Shown here in pieces: positions 8,622 to 17,313 of a stretch of DNA of 64,000 nucleotides. Each line of letters begins with the position of its first letter. The stretch's first letter is position 1. The notes under the pieces were generated by a model. The model saw only the letters and a list, made by a program, of their open reading frames with translations, searched no databases and was not told the DNA's origin. This DNA comes from Bacteroides cutis (GTDB lineage: Bacteria > Bacteroidota > Bacteroidia > Bacteroidales > Bacteroidaceae): assembly GCF_900241005.1 (NCBI RefSeq), contig NZ_OEST01000003.1, positions 493,397-557,396 of the forward strand, in the 5' to 3' direction. The position numbers were made by a program, and so were the translations under genes.

Positions 8622-9947
8622 ATGGGAACAAAGAAAAACTTTGTGATTGATACAAACGTTATCCTTCACGACTATAACTGTCTAAAGAATTTTCAGGAGA
8701 ATGATATTTATCTTCCCATTGTAGTACTTGAAGAGCTCGACAAATTCAAGAAAGGCAACGAACAGATCAATTTCAATGCCCGTGAGTTTGTTCGTGAACT
8801 CGACCAGATTACCGACGATAGTCTTTTTACGAAAGGTGCTCCGTTGGGTGAAGGGTTAGGACGTCTTTTTGTTGTTGCCGGTGCCGTAGATTCTCCCCGT
8901 GTACACGACTCTTTCCCTGAGCGTATTCCCGACCATCAGATATTGTCGGTTGTAGATTGGCTCACTGAAAAGAAACCGAAAATGAAATCTATCCTTGTCA
9001 CCAAAGATGTCAATCTGCGTATGAAAGCACGTTCTATCGGACTTTTGTGTGAAGACTATATAAATGATAAGGTAATCAATGTAGATATATTCGAAAAATC
9101 CAATGAAGTGTTTGAAGGTGTGGATCCTTCTTTGATAGATCGTATCTATTCATCCAGGGAAGGGTTGGATATCAGTGAATTTGACTTTAAAGATATTCTT
9201 CATCCTAATGAATGTTTTGTATTGAAGAGTGACCGTAGTAGTGTGTTGGCGCGTTATAATCCTTTTATTCATTCTGTATGCCGTGTCAATAAGACAAAGA
9301 ATTACGGGATTGAACCTCGTAATGCTGAACAGAGTTTTGCTTTTGAAGTGTTGAATGACCCCAATATTAAATTGGTTGCTCTTACGGGGAAAGCGGGAAC
9401 TGGTAAAACTTTGTTGGCTTTGGCTGCTGCGCTTGGTAAATTGACCGATTATAAACAAATTTTGTTGGCACGACCTATTGTTGCTCTTTCCAATAAAGAT
9501 TTAGGCTTCTTGCCCGGTGATGCTAATGAAAAAGTAGCTCCTTATATGCAACCATTGTTCGATAATTTGAATGTCATCAAGCATCAGTTTGCATCCAATT
9601 CAAGTGAAGTGAAACGTTTGGAAGATATGCAGAAAAGTGACCAACTCGTTATCGAAGCATTAGCTTTCATTCGTGGACGTAGTTTGAGCGAAACTTATTG
9701 TATTATTGACGAAGCACAAAATCTTACTCCACACGAAATCAAAACCATCATTACACGTGCGGGAGAGGGTACTAAAATGGTATTCACGGGAGATATCCAG
9801 CAGATTGACCAACCTTATCTGGATAGCCAGTCCAATGGACTTGTCTATATGATAGACCGTATGAGAGATCAAAATTTATTTGCTCATGTAAATTTGGTAA
9901 AAGGAGAACGTAGCCAGTTGAGTGAATTGGCAAGTAATTTAATGTAA
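8622..9947 (+). CDS. PIN domain plus PhoH-type ATPase
   Basis: The protein has 441 residues. The N-terminal PIN domain (about 1-140) keeps acidic nuclease residues in VIDTNVILHDY, VVLEELDKF and LVTKDVNLRMKA. The C-terminal PhoH domain (about 230-441) has Walker A GKAGTGKTLLAL and Walker B YCIIDEAQN. Such PIN-PhoH proteins (PhoH2 type) are proposed RNA nuclease-helicases. The substrate here is unknown. It is divergent from folC and stands alone. Confidence 0.9.
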   Translation: MGTKKNFVIDTNVILHDYNCLKNFQENDIYLPIVVLEELDKFKKGNEQINFNAREFVRELDQITDDSLFTKGAPLGEGLGRLFVVAGAVDSPRVHDSFPERIPDHQILSVVDWLTEKKPKMKSILVTKDVNLRMKARSIGLLCEDYINDKVINVDIFEKSNEVFEGVDPSLIDRIYSSREGLDISEFDFKDILHPNECFVLKSDRSSVLARYNPFIHSVCRVNKTKNYGIEPRNAEQSFAFEVLNDPNIKLVALTGKAGTGKTLLALAAALGKLTDYKQILLARPIVALSNKDLGFLPGDANEKVAPYMQPLFDNLNVIKHQFASNSSEVKRLEDMQKSDQLVIEALAFIRGRSLSETYCIIDEAQNLTPHEIKTIITRAGEGTKMVFTGDIQQIDQPYLDSQSNGLVYMIDRMRDQNLFAHVNLVKGERSQLSELASNLM

Positions 9948-9986
9948 AATTTTATCTATTTCTTATTCGCTTTGATAAAAATAGTG

Positions 9987-9994
9987 TATCTTTG
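9987..9994 (+). promoter_or_regulatory. -7 box that decides the start of the CapD-like gene
   Basis: TATCTTTG at 9987-9994 is a perfect -7 box. Its last three bases, TTG, could be misread as a start codon for an extended frame. Since transcription must begin several bases downstream, the true start is the ATG at 10025. Confidence 0.7.
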
Positions 9995-10024
9995 CGATGC
10001 CTAAAACAAAAACTGTCAAACGAA

Positions 10025-11929
10025 ATGAAGCGAAACTTTTTTCATCGGTACCTTTCCGCGAAGGTATTGCCGATATGGACTGTTCTATTGATTGATGTAC
10101 TTATTATTGTTGTATCCAGTTTATTGGCCTATGCGCTGCGATATGATTTTAGGAGTCTTTTTATGGAATCATCTTCCATAGATACAACGATTGTATGGAC
10201 TGTCATTGTCAATTTAATCTTTTTTAGGGTATTTCGTACATACTCTAATGTTTTGCGCTTCTCATCGTTTGTCGATATCATGCGTATTTTTGTATCTCTT
10301 ACGGTATCTTACGCTTTGCTGTTGATATCAAGTGTGCTGGTTAAGAGTTTTATGGGAATAACATTTGCACCTGCTACGGTATTGTTTATGTCCTATATTA
10401 TCAGCTTTGCTATGATGGCATGTTCTCGCGTTGTCGTAAAGATATTTTTCGAAGCTTTGAATTTTGATGGTTCACATAGTGCCAATGTTTTTATTTATGG
10501 AGCTAAAGAAGCCGGAGTAAATATTGCAAAGTCATTGCGTGTCAATTTGCGTAACCACTATCGTTTACGCGGTTTTATAGCAGATGAGTCGGAACTGGTT
10601 AATAAAGTGATGATGGGTGTCAAGGTCTATCCTAATGACGATACATTGATTGACAATCTGGAAGATCGTGATGTTCATACTATAATCGTATCTCCTGCCA
10701 AGATGGAAGCGTTGAAAAAGTCTGATATGGCAGACCGCTTGTTGGCACACAATATTAAACTGCTGACCGCTCCTTCATTAAGTGAGTGGAACGGTCAGTT
10801 GTTGAATCGTACCCAGTTGAAGGAAATACAGATTGAAGATCTTTTGCAGCGTAATCCCATTGAAATAGATATTCATAAAGTTGCTTCCCATTTGGAAGGT
10901 AAGCGTGTGATGATTACCGGTGCTGCCGGTTCCATTGGTAGCGAAATCATGCGTCAGGTAGCTTCTTTCAATCCTTATAAGCTAATTCTGGTGGATCAGG
11001 CAGAAACTCCTTTGCATGATATACGTTTGGAGTTGCAAGATCGCTGGAGGGATATAGATGCTGCGACTATCATTGCTGATATTTCCAATGCAACTCGTAT
11101 GGAAGATATTTTCAAGGAGTTTAAGCCGCAATATATTTTCCATGCCGCGGCCTACAAGCACGTACCGATGATGGAGGATAATGTATCGGAATCCATTCAG
11201 GTGAATGTTTTTGGAACACGTACAGTGGCTGATTTAGCTGTGAAATACGGTGCGGAAAAATTTGTAATGATTTCTACGGATAAAGCGGTAAATCCTACCA
11301 ATGTGATGGGGTGCTCCAAACGTATCTGTGAAATCTACGTGCAGTCATTGGCAAAGAAGTTACAACAGGAGGGAAGACATGCTACTCAGTTCATCACTAC
11401 GCGTTTTGGGAATGTATTGGGTTCTAATGGTTCTGTTATTCCTCGTTTTCGTGATCAGATACAACGTGGTGGTCCTGTGACCGTGACTCATCCCGAAATT
11501 ATAAGGTATTTTATGACTATTCCTGAGGCTTGTCGCTTGGTACTTGAAGCCGGAAGTATGGGGAATGGGGGAGAGATTTATATTTTTGATATGGGTAAAC
11601 CGGTGAAGATTGTAGAACTTGCTAAACGGATGATTAGTCTTTCGGGACGTATGGATGTGAAGATTGAATTTACAGGTTTGCGCCATGGTGAAAAGTTGTA
11701 TGAAGAATTGCTTAACGTAAAGGAACTTACGAAACCCACCTACCATGAGAAGATTATGATTGCCACCGTGCGTGAGTATGATTATGATGAAGTGAAGGAA
11801 CGTATCCAAAAATTGATTGATGTCAGCTATACTTATGATCAGATGAAGATTGTGGCTGCTATGAAAGATATCGTTCCCGAATTTATTAGTAAAAATTCTT
11901 GTTTCGAGGCGTTGGATAAAAAGAATTGA
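10025..11929 (+). CDS. Membrane-bound nucleotide-sugar 4,6-dehydratase, CapD/WbpM/PglF family
   Basis: The protein has 634 residues when started at 10025. An in-frame TTG at 9992 lies inside the -7 box and is rejected. Four membrane segments (about 15-130) are followed by a CoA-binding-like Rossmann domain and then the catalytic SDR domain, with TGAAGSIGSEIMRQ (about 293-306) and STDKAVNPTNVMGCSKR, where Met replaces the usual Tyr of SDRs, as in configuration-retaining dehydratases. It probably converts UDP-GlcNAc to its 4-keto-6-deoxy form for surface polysaccharide. It lies outside the capsule locus, with its own promoter and terminator, so it may serve several loci. Confidence 0.85.
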   Translation: MKRNFFHRYLSAKVLPIWTVLLIDVLIIVVSSLLAYALRYDFRSLFMESSSIDTTIVWTVIVNLIFFRVFRTYSNVLRFSSFVDIMRIFVSLTVSYALLLISSVLVKSFMGITFAPATVLFMSYIISFAMMACSRVVVKIFFEALNFDGSHSANVFIYGAKEAGVNIAKSLRVNLRNHYRLRGFIADESELVNKVMMGVKVYPNDDTLIDNLEDRDVHTIIVSPAKMEALKKSDMADRLLAHNIKLLTAPSLSEWNGQLLNRTQLKEIQIEDLLQRNPIEIDIHKVASHLEGKRVMITGAAGSIGSEIMRQVASFNPYKLILVDQAETPLHDIRLELQDRWRDIDAATIIADISNATRMEDIFKEFKPQYIFHAAAYKHVPMMEDNVSESIQVNVFGTRTVADLAVKYGAEKFVMISTDKAVNPTNVMGCSKRICEIYVQSLAKKLQQEGRHATQFITTRFGNVLGSNGSVIPRFRDQIQRGGPVTVTHPEIIRYFMTIPEACRLVLEAGSMGNGGEIYIFDMGKPVKIVELAKRMISLSGRMDVKIEFTGLRHGEKLYEELLNVKELTKPTYHEKIMIATVREYDYDEVKERIQKLIDVSYTYDQMKIVAAMKDIVPEFISKNSCFEALDKKN

Positions 11930-11964
11930 TAAGATGTTATTATAAGGAAATCACTTATAAATAT

Positions 11965-12010
11965 AACGCCCCGTAACAATATTATGTTACGGGGCGTTGC
12001 TTTATTTTTT
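11965..12010. terminator. Strong bidirectional terminator
   Basis: A perfect 14-bp stem with arms at 11965-11978 (AACGCCCCGTAACA) and 11985-11998 is followed by a T-rich run. It lies between the convergent CapD-like and dihydroorotate dehydrogenase-like genes and can serve both. Confidence 0.92.
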
Positions 12011-12020
12011 AGTCTGCTTC

Positions 12021-12998
12021 TTATTTGTGTGATGAGAAATATTTCAAGAATTGTGTACGTTCGAATGTATTTATACCATTCAGGTCGTTTACATTCAACA
12101 TTCCCTTAAATTGTTTGATATTCTTCATGCCTTTACGTTCCATCCAGTCATTTAAGAAATGGATAGTTTCGTTAATAGTACCGTATGAATTTTGGTATAG
12201 TACACTACAAATCTCCACAGCTGATGCACCTGCAAGTATAGCTTTTACAACACCTTCAGGGCTGTGTATACCCCCTGATGCTGCATAGTCCAGTTTATCC
12301 ACAGCGGCTGAGGCAATACCTATCCAGCGCAAAGATTTAGCTAAATCACTTTCATTGCTGAATACATTACCTGAAGTCTGAACTATTTTTTCAATATCGA
12401 TATCAGGTTGGTAAAAACGGTTGAACATGACCACTGCTGCAGCTCCATTAGCGTATAACTGGTCAATGAGCGCAATCGGATTAGTCAGGTTGTCACCCAA
12501 TTTCATGATAACGGGGATATTGATTGTTTTTTTGATATGACTGAGTATATCAATATGGCGTTGTTCAAAAGTACCGTATGCATATTGTATGTCAGTTTGC
12601 AAGGCAAGTATATTAACTTCCAGGGCATCTGCACCGGCTTCTTCTATTTTCTTGGCAAATTCAATCCAGTCATTATTCTGATAGCAGTTGATACTGGCAA
12701 TAATAGGAATATCGCAAACCTTTTTGCTTTCCTTAATCAGTTCCAGATATTCGCCCAGCTTATGTTCACGGATGTATCCCACCAGATAATCACTGCCTTC
12801 CGGATACATATTGGGATCACCAAGCCAATCGGCTTCCAACATGATTTGCTCTTCAAAAAGAGATTTTAGTACGATAGCTCCTGCACCTGACTCATAAAGT
12901 CTTTGATTCTTCGCAGCACTGTCGGTCAGTCCGGAACTGCTGATAATAATCGGGTTTCTAAGTTTTAACCCGGCAAAAGTAGTTTCTAATGTTGCCAT
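12021..12998 (-). CDS. Dihydroorotate dehydrogenase-like flavoprotein
   Basis: The protein has 325 residues from the ATG at 12998. An upstream in-frame TTG at 13031 would overlap the previous gene and is less likely. The start, TTFAGLKLRNPIIISSSGLT, and the blocks ALEVNI, IPVIMKLGDN and YAASGGIHSPEGVVKAILAGASAVEI match the TIM-barrel dihydroorotate dehydrogenase fold with FMN-phosphate binding at the end. Whether it makes orotate is not certain, because Bacteroides usually also carry a standard pyrD. It lies 13 bases after the YggS gene, probably in one transcript. Confidence 0.8.
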   Translation of the reverse strand: MATLETTFAGLKLRNPIIISSSGLTDSAAKNQRLYESGAGAIVLKSLFEEQIMLEADWLGDPNMYPEGSDYLVGYIREHKLGEYLELIKESKKVCDIPIIASINCYQNNDWIEFAKKIEEAGADALEVNILALQTDIQYAYGTFEQRHIDILSHIKKTINIPVIMKLGDNLTNPIALIDQLYANGAAAVVMFNRFYQPDIDIEKIVQTSGNVFSNESDLAKSLRWIGIASAAVDKLDYAASGGIHSPEGVVKAILAGASAVEICSVLYQNSYGTINETIHFLNDWMERKGMKNIKQFKGMLNVNDLNGINTFERTQFLKYFSSHK

Positions 12999-13011
12999 GA
13001 TAATTAGGTTA

Positions 13012-13677
13012 TTAATAGTTTCTTTCTCCAAAAATCTTACTTCCTACGCGTACCAATGTACTTCCGGCGGCAATAGCTTCATGGTAGTCGTGCGACATTC
13101 CCATAGATAATTCACAAAAAGTCTTTTCGTTGATGAACCACGTGGACTTTACTTCATTGAAGAAGTTACTTATAGAACAAAATTCAGCTTTGATTTGTTC
13201 TGTATTATCCGTATTTGTAGCCATACCCATCAATCCACATATCCGAATGTTTTTGAGCTCTTTCCACTCTCCGGTTGTCAGCATTTTCCTGCATTCGTCA
13301 AAGCTGAAACCGAATTTAGTTTCTTCCTGAGCGATATGTAGTTGTAACAGACAGTTTATAGTTCTGTTTACTTTCGCAGCCTGTTTATTAACTTCTGTGA
13401 GTAGTTTATAGGAATCAATACCATGAATCAGACTTACATATGGCACGATATATTTAATCTTGTTGGTTTGCAGATGCCCTATGAAATGCCATTCAATATC
13501 TTTGGGCAGACTCTCATACTTGGCAGTCATTTCCTGCACCTTACTCTCTCCGAACACACGTTGCCCGGCACGATAGGCTTCCTCTATCGCCTCGTTAGGG
13601 TGAAATTTGGAAACAGCAACCAATCGTACCCCTTCAGGCAATTCGCTCAATACTTGTTTTAAATTCTCTGCGATCAT
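13012..13677 (-). CDS. YggS family pyridoxal phosphate homeostasis protein
   Basis: The protein has 221 residues and the alanine racemase-like N-terminal barrel fold. The PLP lysine is in VRLVAVSKFHP (about residue 24). Other family blocks are FGESKVQEM, WHFIGHLQTNK, IHGIDSYKL, LSMGMSHDYHEAI and RVGSKIFGER. The family balances PLP and has no known catalytic activity. It is the first gene of a two-gene leftward unit. Confidence 0.93.
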   Translation of the reverse strand: MIAENLKQVLSELPEGVRLVAVSKFHPNEAIEEAYRAGQRVFGESKVQEMTAKYESLPKDIEWHFIGHLQTNKIKYIVPYVSLIHGIDSYKLLTEVNKQAAKVNRTINCLLQLHIAQEETKFGFSFDECRKMLTTGEWKELKNIRICGLMGMATNTDNTEQIKAEFCSISNFFNEVKSTWFINEKTFCELSMGMSHDYHEAIAAGSTLVRVGSKIFGERNY

Positions 13678-13804
13678 CTTATTAAGGTATAAAGCATGAG
13701 GGATGAAGTATAAAGTATAAGTTGTGAAGATGTATTAAGTCATAAATTGTGTGGTATACATATACACTACATCGCAATTCATACTTTATACCTCATATCT
13801 GCTC
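13678..13804. repeat. Intergenic region with an imperfect inverted repeat
   Basis: The gap between the YggS and DUF4494 genes holds repeated AAGTATAAAGTATAAG on one side and ATACTTTATACCTCAT on the other. These form an imperfect hairpin spanning most of the region. No coding frame or promoter stands out. Confidence 0.45.
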
Positions 13805-14269
13805 TTAAACTTCCGGTTTGTCATTAGGTTCCGCACTATACGGGTATACATCCATGATGGCTGTTTCAGCTACCGATGCAATCTGATAATCAGCCATTGT
13901 ACCCTTCATACCCTCATCCAGTTTCTTCACTGCATCCCGCAAGTCGGCAGCTTGTACAAGTACTTGGGTAGATGTTTTCTTTTCAGCCCCACTCTTCTCG
14001 TCCAAAGTGATGAACACCAGTTTGCATTTAAACCAGCGGTCGGCAGCATCTTCTTCTGAAGGGAACAACTCACTGTAATTAGCCCGTTTGATATCCGATA
14101 CCGTAAATTCACCGGAGATAAACGGTGTCATTTCTTCTATAATACGTGCTTCTGCTTCTGTAAAGCTGAGTGCATCTACTAAATATGGTTCGGTAACTTT
14201 CTTGTTCATTCCGTTTTCCATTGTTTTCTCATAACGGATTTTACACTCAAACCAAGTATGCATTGCCAT
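13805..14269 (-). CDS. DUF4494 family protein
   Basis: The protein has 154 residues from the ATG at 14269 (MAMHTWFECKIRYEK). An in-frame extension to 14359 is possible, but the conserved part starts at HTWFECKIRYEKT. The sequence matches the DUF4494 family of Bacteroidales, which has no known function. It is acidic and has no signal peptide or membrane segment, so it is probably cytoplasmic. A -7-like TATCTTTG (minus, 14417-14410) would start transcription near 14400. Confidence 0.75.
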   Translation of the reverse strand: MAMHTWFECKIRYEKTMENGMNKKVTEPYLVDALSFTEAEARIIEEMTPFISGEFTVSDIKRANYSELFPSEEDAADRWFKCKLVFITLDEKSGAEKKTSTQVLVQAADLRDAVKKLDEGMKGTMADYQIASVAETAIMDVYPYSAEPNDKPEV

Positions 14270-14689
14270 AATCTTCTGATTTTTAATTAATAATGTTTGT
14301 TGTTTTTTGACATATAAGATTACTTCTCCTTGCTTGAAAATGACAGTTCCATCTATCATGCTGAACTTGTCGAAGCATCTTCTTCTTTCTTAAATCAAGA
14401 ATGAATGTACAAAGATAAATGAAAAAGAGGAAAAAATACTTTTTCTGTATAAAAGAAGATTATGTTTTTGAAGAACTTTTTGTTGGGTGCCGGGTATTAA
14501 AGTTTAATTCATAATTGATACTGATAGGCATTACCTATCATTCCTATTTTTTTATTATATTTCCTAATTCAAAATTGAGTAAACGAAAAACACATCCTTA
14601 GTTCTGAATAATCCGACGGGACTATACGTTGGCGTTTTTGTCGGAATAACCGTTCTTTGGCGGCGTAAAACCAATAAAACAACAAAATT
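14270..14689. other. Intergenic region between the DUF4494 gene and the invertase
   Basis: The region carries divergent upstream sequences. A perfect 7-bp inverted repeat, TGATAGG (14522-14528) / CCTATCA (14534-14540), could be an operator or a terminator. TCCGAC at 14612-14617 pairs with GTCGGA at 14640-14645 just before the invertase gene. No copy of the inverted repeat found at 41.5 kb is present here. Confidence 0.5.
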
Positions 14690-15283
14690 ATGGCAGTAGT
14701 CGCTTATTTAAGAGTGAGCACGGAAAAACAGTTCCTGGAAAACCAACGTGCAGAGATTTTACGTTTCGCAGATAGAAACGGTTTGATTATCGACAAATGG
14801 TACACTGAGACAGTCAGTGGAAGTGTGAGTAGTAAGAATCGAAAATTGTCGGGAGTACTGGATCGTATGAAACCCGGTGATTCGTTGATTGTAACTGAAA
14901 TTTCGCGTTTGAGTCGTACATTACTTGAGATTATGACTATCCTTAATTCTTGTATTAAGAAAAGAGTGGTATTGTATAGTACCAAAGAAGGATACATCTT
15001 TCAAAATGATATCAATAGTAAAGTACTTGGATTTGCTTTTGGATTAATGGCGGAGATTGAACGTAATCTGATTTCTATGCGTACAAAAGAAGCTTTGGCA
15101 CGCAGAAAGAAAGAGGGGGTATGTCTGGGACGTAGAAAGGGGGATGCGCCAAAGATGAATATGCTCATCGATAACCGGCGTTTGGTGATGATGGAACGAA
15201 GAAGGGGAGCATCCTGTTCTGCTCTCGCCAAACAAATGGGAGTGTCTAGAACAACGATGTTCCGCTTTCTGCACAAAAGGTAA
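14690..15283 (+). CDS. mpi: Serine site-specific recombinase, Mpi-type DNA invertase
   Basis: The protein has 197 residues and the small resolvase/invertase architecture. Catalytic Ser lies in YLRVSTEKQ (about residue 10). The Arg pair is in EISRLSRTLLE, and the long E-helix region includes GFAFGLMAEIERNLISMRTKEALARRK. The C-terminal helix-turn-helix (CSALAKQMGVSRTTMFRFL) ends at residue 197. It closely resembles Mpi of B. fragilis, which inverts most capsule promoters of that species. It is solitary here, about 27 kb from an invertible promoter in the same window. That link is inferred. Confidence 0.85.
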   Translation: MAVVAYLRVSTEKQFLENQRAEILRFADRNGLIIDKWYTETVSGSVSSKNRKLSGVLDRMKPGDSLIVTEISRLSRTLLEIMTILNSCIKKRVVLYSTKEGYIFQNDINSKVLGFAFGLMAEIERNLISMRTKEALARRKKEGVCLGRRKGDAPKMNMLIDNRRLVMMERRRGASCSALAKQMGVSRTTMFRFLHKR

Positions 15284-15324
15284 AACGTGATTGTTATTCG
15301 GGCGAATTATTATTCGCCTGAATT

Positions 15325-15936
15325 TTATACAACCGGTATTTCTTTGTCATCTTTTCCCATTTTGTATTTTTCTGTTACTCGTTTATGAAGGTTTTTCAGT
15401 TCAAAGGAGAGCATGATGCGGAAGAAACCGATAATCAGGAAAGCAAACGAAATCATATAAACTGCATAGATAGCGCCTACTGCCGGTTGCCACAGGATAA
15501 TGAATGAACAGATGATGGCAAGGATACCGAATGCGATATACCATCCCCAGTCTTTGGTTCCATATCTTTTTAAATCCATAGCATAACCTACAGAAGAGAA
15601 CCCCCGGAACATTAACCAGAAAGCGATGATAAATGGAATTACTTCCATACTCAATAGAGGATAAGCTATTAGATAGAAGCCCAAGATCATGTCTATGATA
15701 CCTCCTGCCAGATACCATCCCCAACTTGATATCCGTTGCCGGTTGCTCACAGCAAAGGAAATCTCCAGCAAACCGCTGAACAACATGGAAATGCTGAACA
15801 GAACGCTCAGGATTGCATACCCGCTGAGCGGGGCGAACATTAGGCACAAGGCCACTACGATATACAGGATACCGAGAATAAGTGAAATCCACCAATTTTT
15901 CACTTCCTGTTTCATTTCATCAAAAATAGTTTTCAT
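15325..15936 (-). CDS. HdeD family (DUF308) membrane protein
   Basis: The protein has 203 residues with six predicted membrane segments in three pairs (from about residue 15 to 175), the layout of the HdeD acid-resistance family. Blocks such as GIIDMILGFYLI and GILAIICSFIILWQP show the repeated DUF308 hairpins. The C-terminal tail is basic and cytoplasmic. Its function in Bacteroides is not established. It is convergent with the invertase and divergent from tpx. Confidence 0.75.
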   Translation of the reverse strand: MKTIFDEMKQEVKNWWISLILGILYIVVALCLMFAPLSGYAILSVLFSISMLFSGLLEISFAVSNRQRISSWGWYLAGGIIDMILGFYLIAYPLLSMEVIPFIIAFWLMFRGFSSVGYAMDLKRYGTKDWGWYIAFGILAIICSFIILWQPAVGAIYAVYMISFAFLIIGFFRIMLSFELKNLHKRVTEKYKMGKDDKEIPVV

Positions 15937-16063
15937 GTGAATTTTTAATTTTAAATGATTGTTATAAATTGATTAGTGAAGTAACAACTCATTTATAGAA
16001 AAAGTTTTTGTTGAACTTTTCCTATGTTTAATTTGTTATATTGGTATATAATTTGATAAAACT

Positions 16064-16567
16064 ATGGCTACAACAAAATTTAAAGGTCAACCGGTAAAGG
16101 TTATCGGTGAATTTATAAAGGTGGGTAAAGCAGCGCCCGACTTTGAATTGGTAAAGACGGATTTATCTTCGTTTTCACTGAAAGAACTCAACGGAAAAAA
16201 TGTAATCCTAAATATTTTTCCGAGTTTGGATACTGGCGTATGTGCAACTTCAGTACGTAAGTTTAATAAACTGGCTGCTGGTTTATCCGATACGGTAGTA
16301 TTGGCTATCTCCAAAGATTTGCCTTTTGCACATGCCCGTTTTTGTACTACAGAGGGCATTGAGAATGTGATTCCATTGTCCGATTTCCGTTTCTCTGATT
16401 TTGATGAGAATTATGGGGTACTTATGGCCGATGGTCCATTGAAAGGTCTGTTGGCACGTTCAGTTGTGGTAATCGGTAAAGATGGGAAGATTGCCTATAC
16501 GGAACTTGTTCCCGAAATTACACAGGAACCTGATTATGATAAAGCTATTGAAGCGGTAAAGAAATAA
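16064..16567 (+). CDS. tpx: Thiol peroxidase
   Basis: An atypical 2-Cys peroxiredoxin of 167 residues that reduces peroxides with thioredoxin. The peroxidatic Cys is in PSLDTGVCATSVRKF (about residue 60) and the resolving Cys in ARFCTTEGI (about 94). The family PDFELV motif is near the start. It is monocistronic, with a clear terminator after it. Confidence 0.95.
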   Translation: MATTKFKGQPVKVIGEFIKVGKAAPDFELVKTDLSSFSLKELNGKNVILNIFPSLDTGVCATSVRKFNKLAAGLSDTVVLAISKDLPFAHARFCTTEGIENVIPLSDFRFSDFDENYGVLMADGPLKGLLARSVVVIGKDGKIAYTELVPEITQEPDYDKAIEAVKK

Positions 16568-16589
16568 CACTAGACTTAATGCGATAATG

Positions 16590-16629
16590 AAAAACGGTGA
16601 GTAAGAAATAAATCTGCTCACCGTTTTTT
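16590..16629. terminator. Bidirectional terminator between tpx and the DedA gene
   Basis: A stem with AAAAACGGTGAG at 16590-16601 and CTCACCGTTTTT at 16617-16628 has A-runs and T-runs on both sides. It can end tpx rightward and the DedA gene leftward. Confidence 0.9.
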
Positions 16630-16650
16630 CGTATTGATATCATCGCTAGT

Positions 16651-17295
16651 TTATTTCTTTTTCTTCATCCCTTTATACACCAGAAAGGTTATAACCAACA
16701 CTACGATTATTATGATGGCATAACCGATTTCATGGCTGTATTTAGTTGCCATGATGTAGACATCATTAGTCGTTTTTAGGTCTGTAAAACGATAAATAAG
16801 ATAACCAAGCAGTGCAAGTATCGAATTCCATATTCCTGCACCAAGTGTTGTGTATAGCAAGAAAGGACCTAACTTCATACCGGCCAGTCCTGCCGGAATA
16901 CTGATAAGTTGGCGTACTGCCGGAATGAGACGCCCCAAAAATGTAGATGCCGCACCGTGTTTTCTGAAGTATTCCTCGGCATGGTGTACCTTTTCTTCAT
17001 CAATGAGACACATGTGCCCCAAACGGCTGTTGGCAAATTTGTAAACAATAGGACGACCTAACCAACGGGCTAGATAATAATTAATCAATGCCCCCAAGTC
17101 TGCACCGATAGTGGCAAAAATGATAACCAGAAATATATTCATACTCTCGTCTGCCATAGACTTCCATGCGGCTGGTGGAACAATTACCTCTGAAGGAAAT
17201 GGGATGAATGAGCTCTCAATAGCCATAAAAAGCGTGACTACCCAATAGTTCAGGTTTTCTAATACCCATTTGATGAGTTCTGCTGATGATTCCAT
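16651..17295 (-). CDS. DedA family membrane protein
   Basis: The protein has 214 residues of the DedA/SNARE-associated fold, now linked to undecaprenyl-phosphate or lipid flipping in several bacteria. Family motifs are FIPFPSEVIVPPAAW (re-entrant loop, about 31-45) and FLGRLIPAVRQLISIPAGLAGM (about 118-139). There are four or five hydrophobic segments and a Lys-rich tail. It lies 18 bases after the TPR gene, so the two are probably cotranscribed. Confidence 0.88.
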   Translation of the reverse strand: MESSAELIKWVLENLNYWVVTLFMAIESSFIPFPSEVIVPPAAWKSMADESMNIFLVIIFATIGADLGALINYYLARWLGRPIVYKFANSRLGHMCLIDEEKVHHAEEYFRKHGAASTFLGRLIPAVRQLISIPAGLAGMKLGPFLLYTTLGAGIWNSILALLGYLIYRFTDLKTTNDVYIMATKYSHEIGYAIIIIVVLVITFLVYKGMKKKK

Positions 17296-17313
17296 TTTTT
17301 GAATTTACTTTTT

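Noticed and set aside
10025..11929. CapD-like gene as part of the capsule operon
   Set aside because: It lies about 32 kb away with its own -7 box and a strong terminator, so it is a stand-alone gene.
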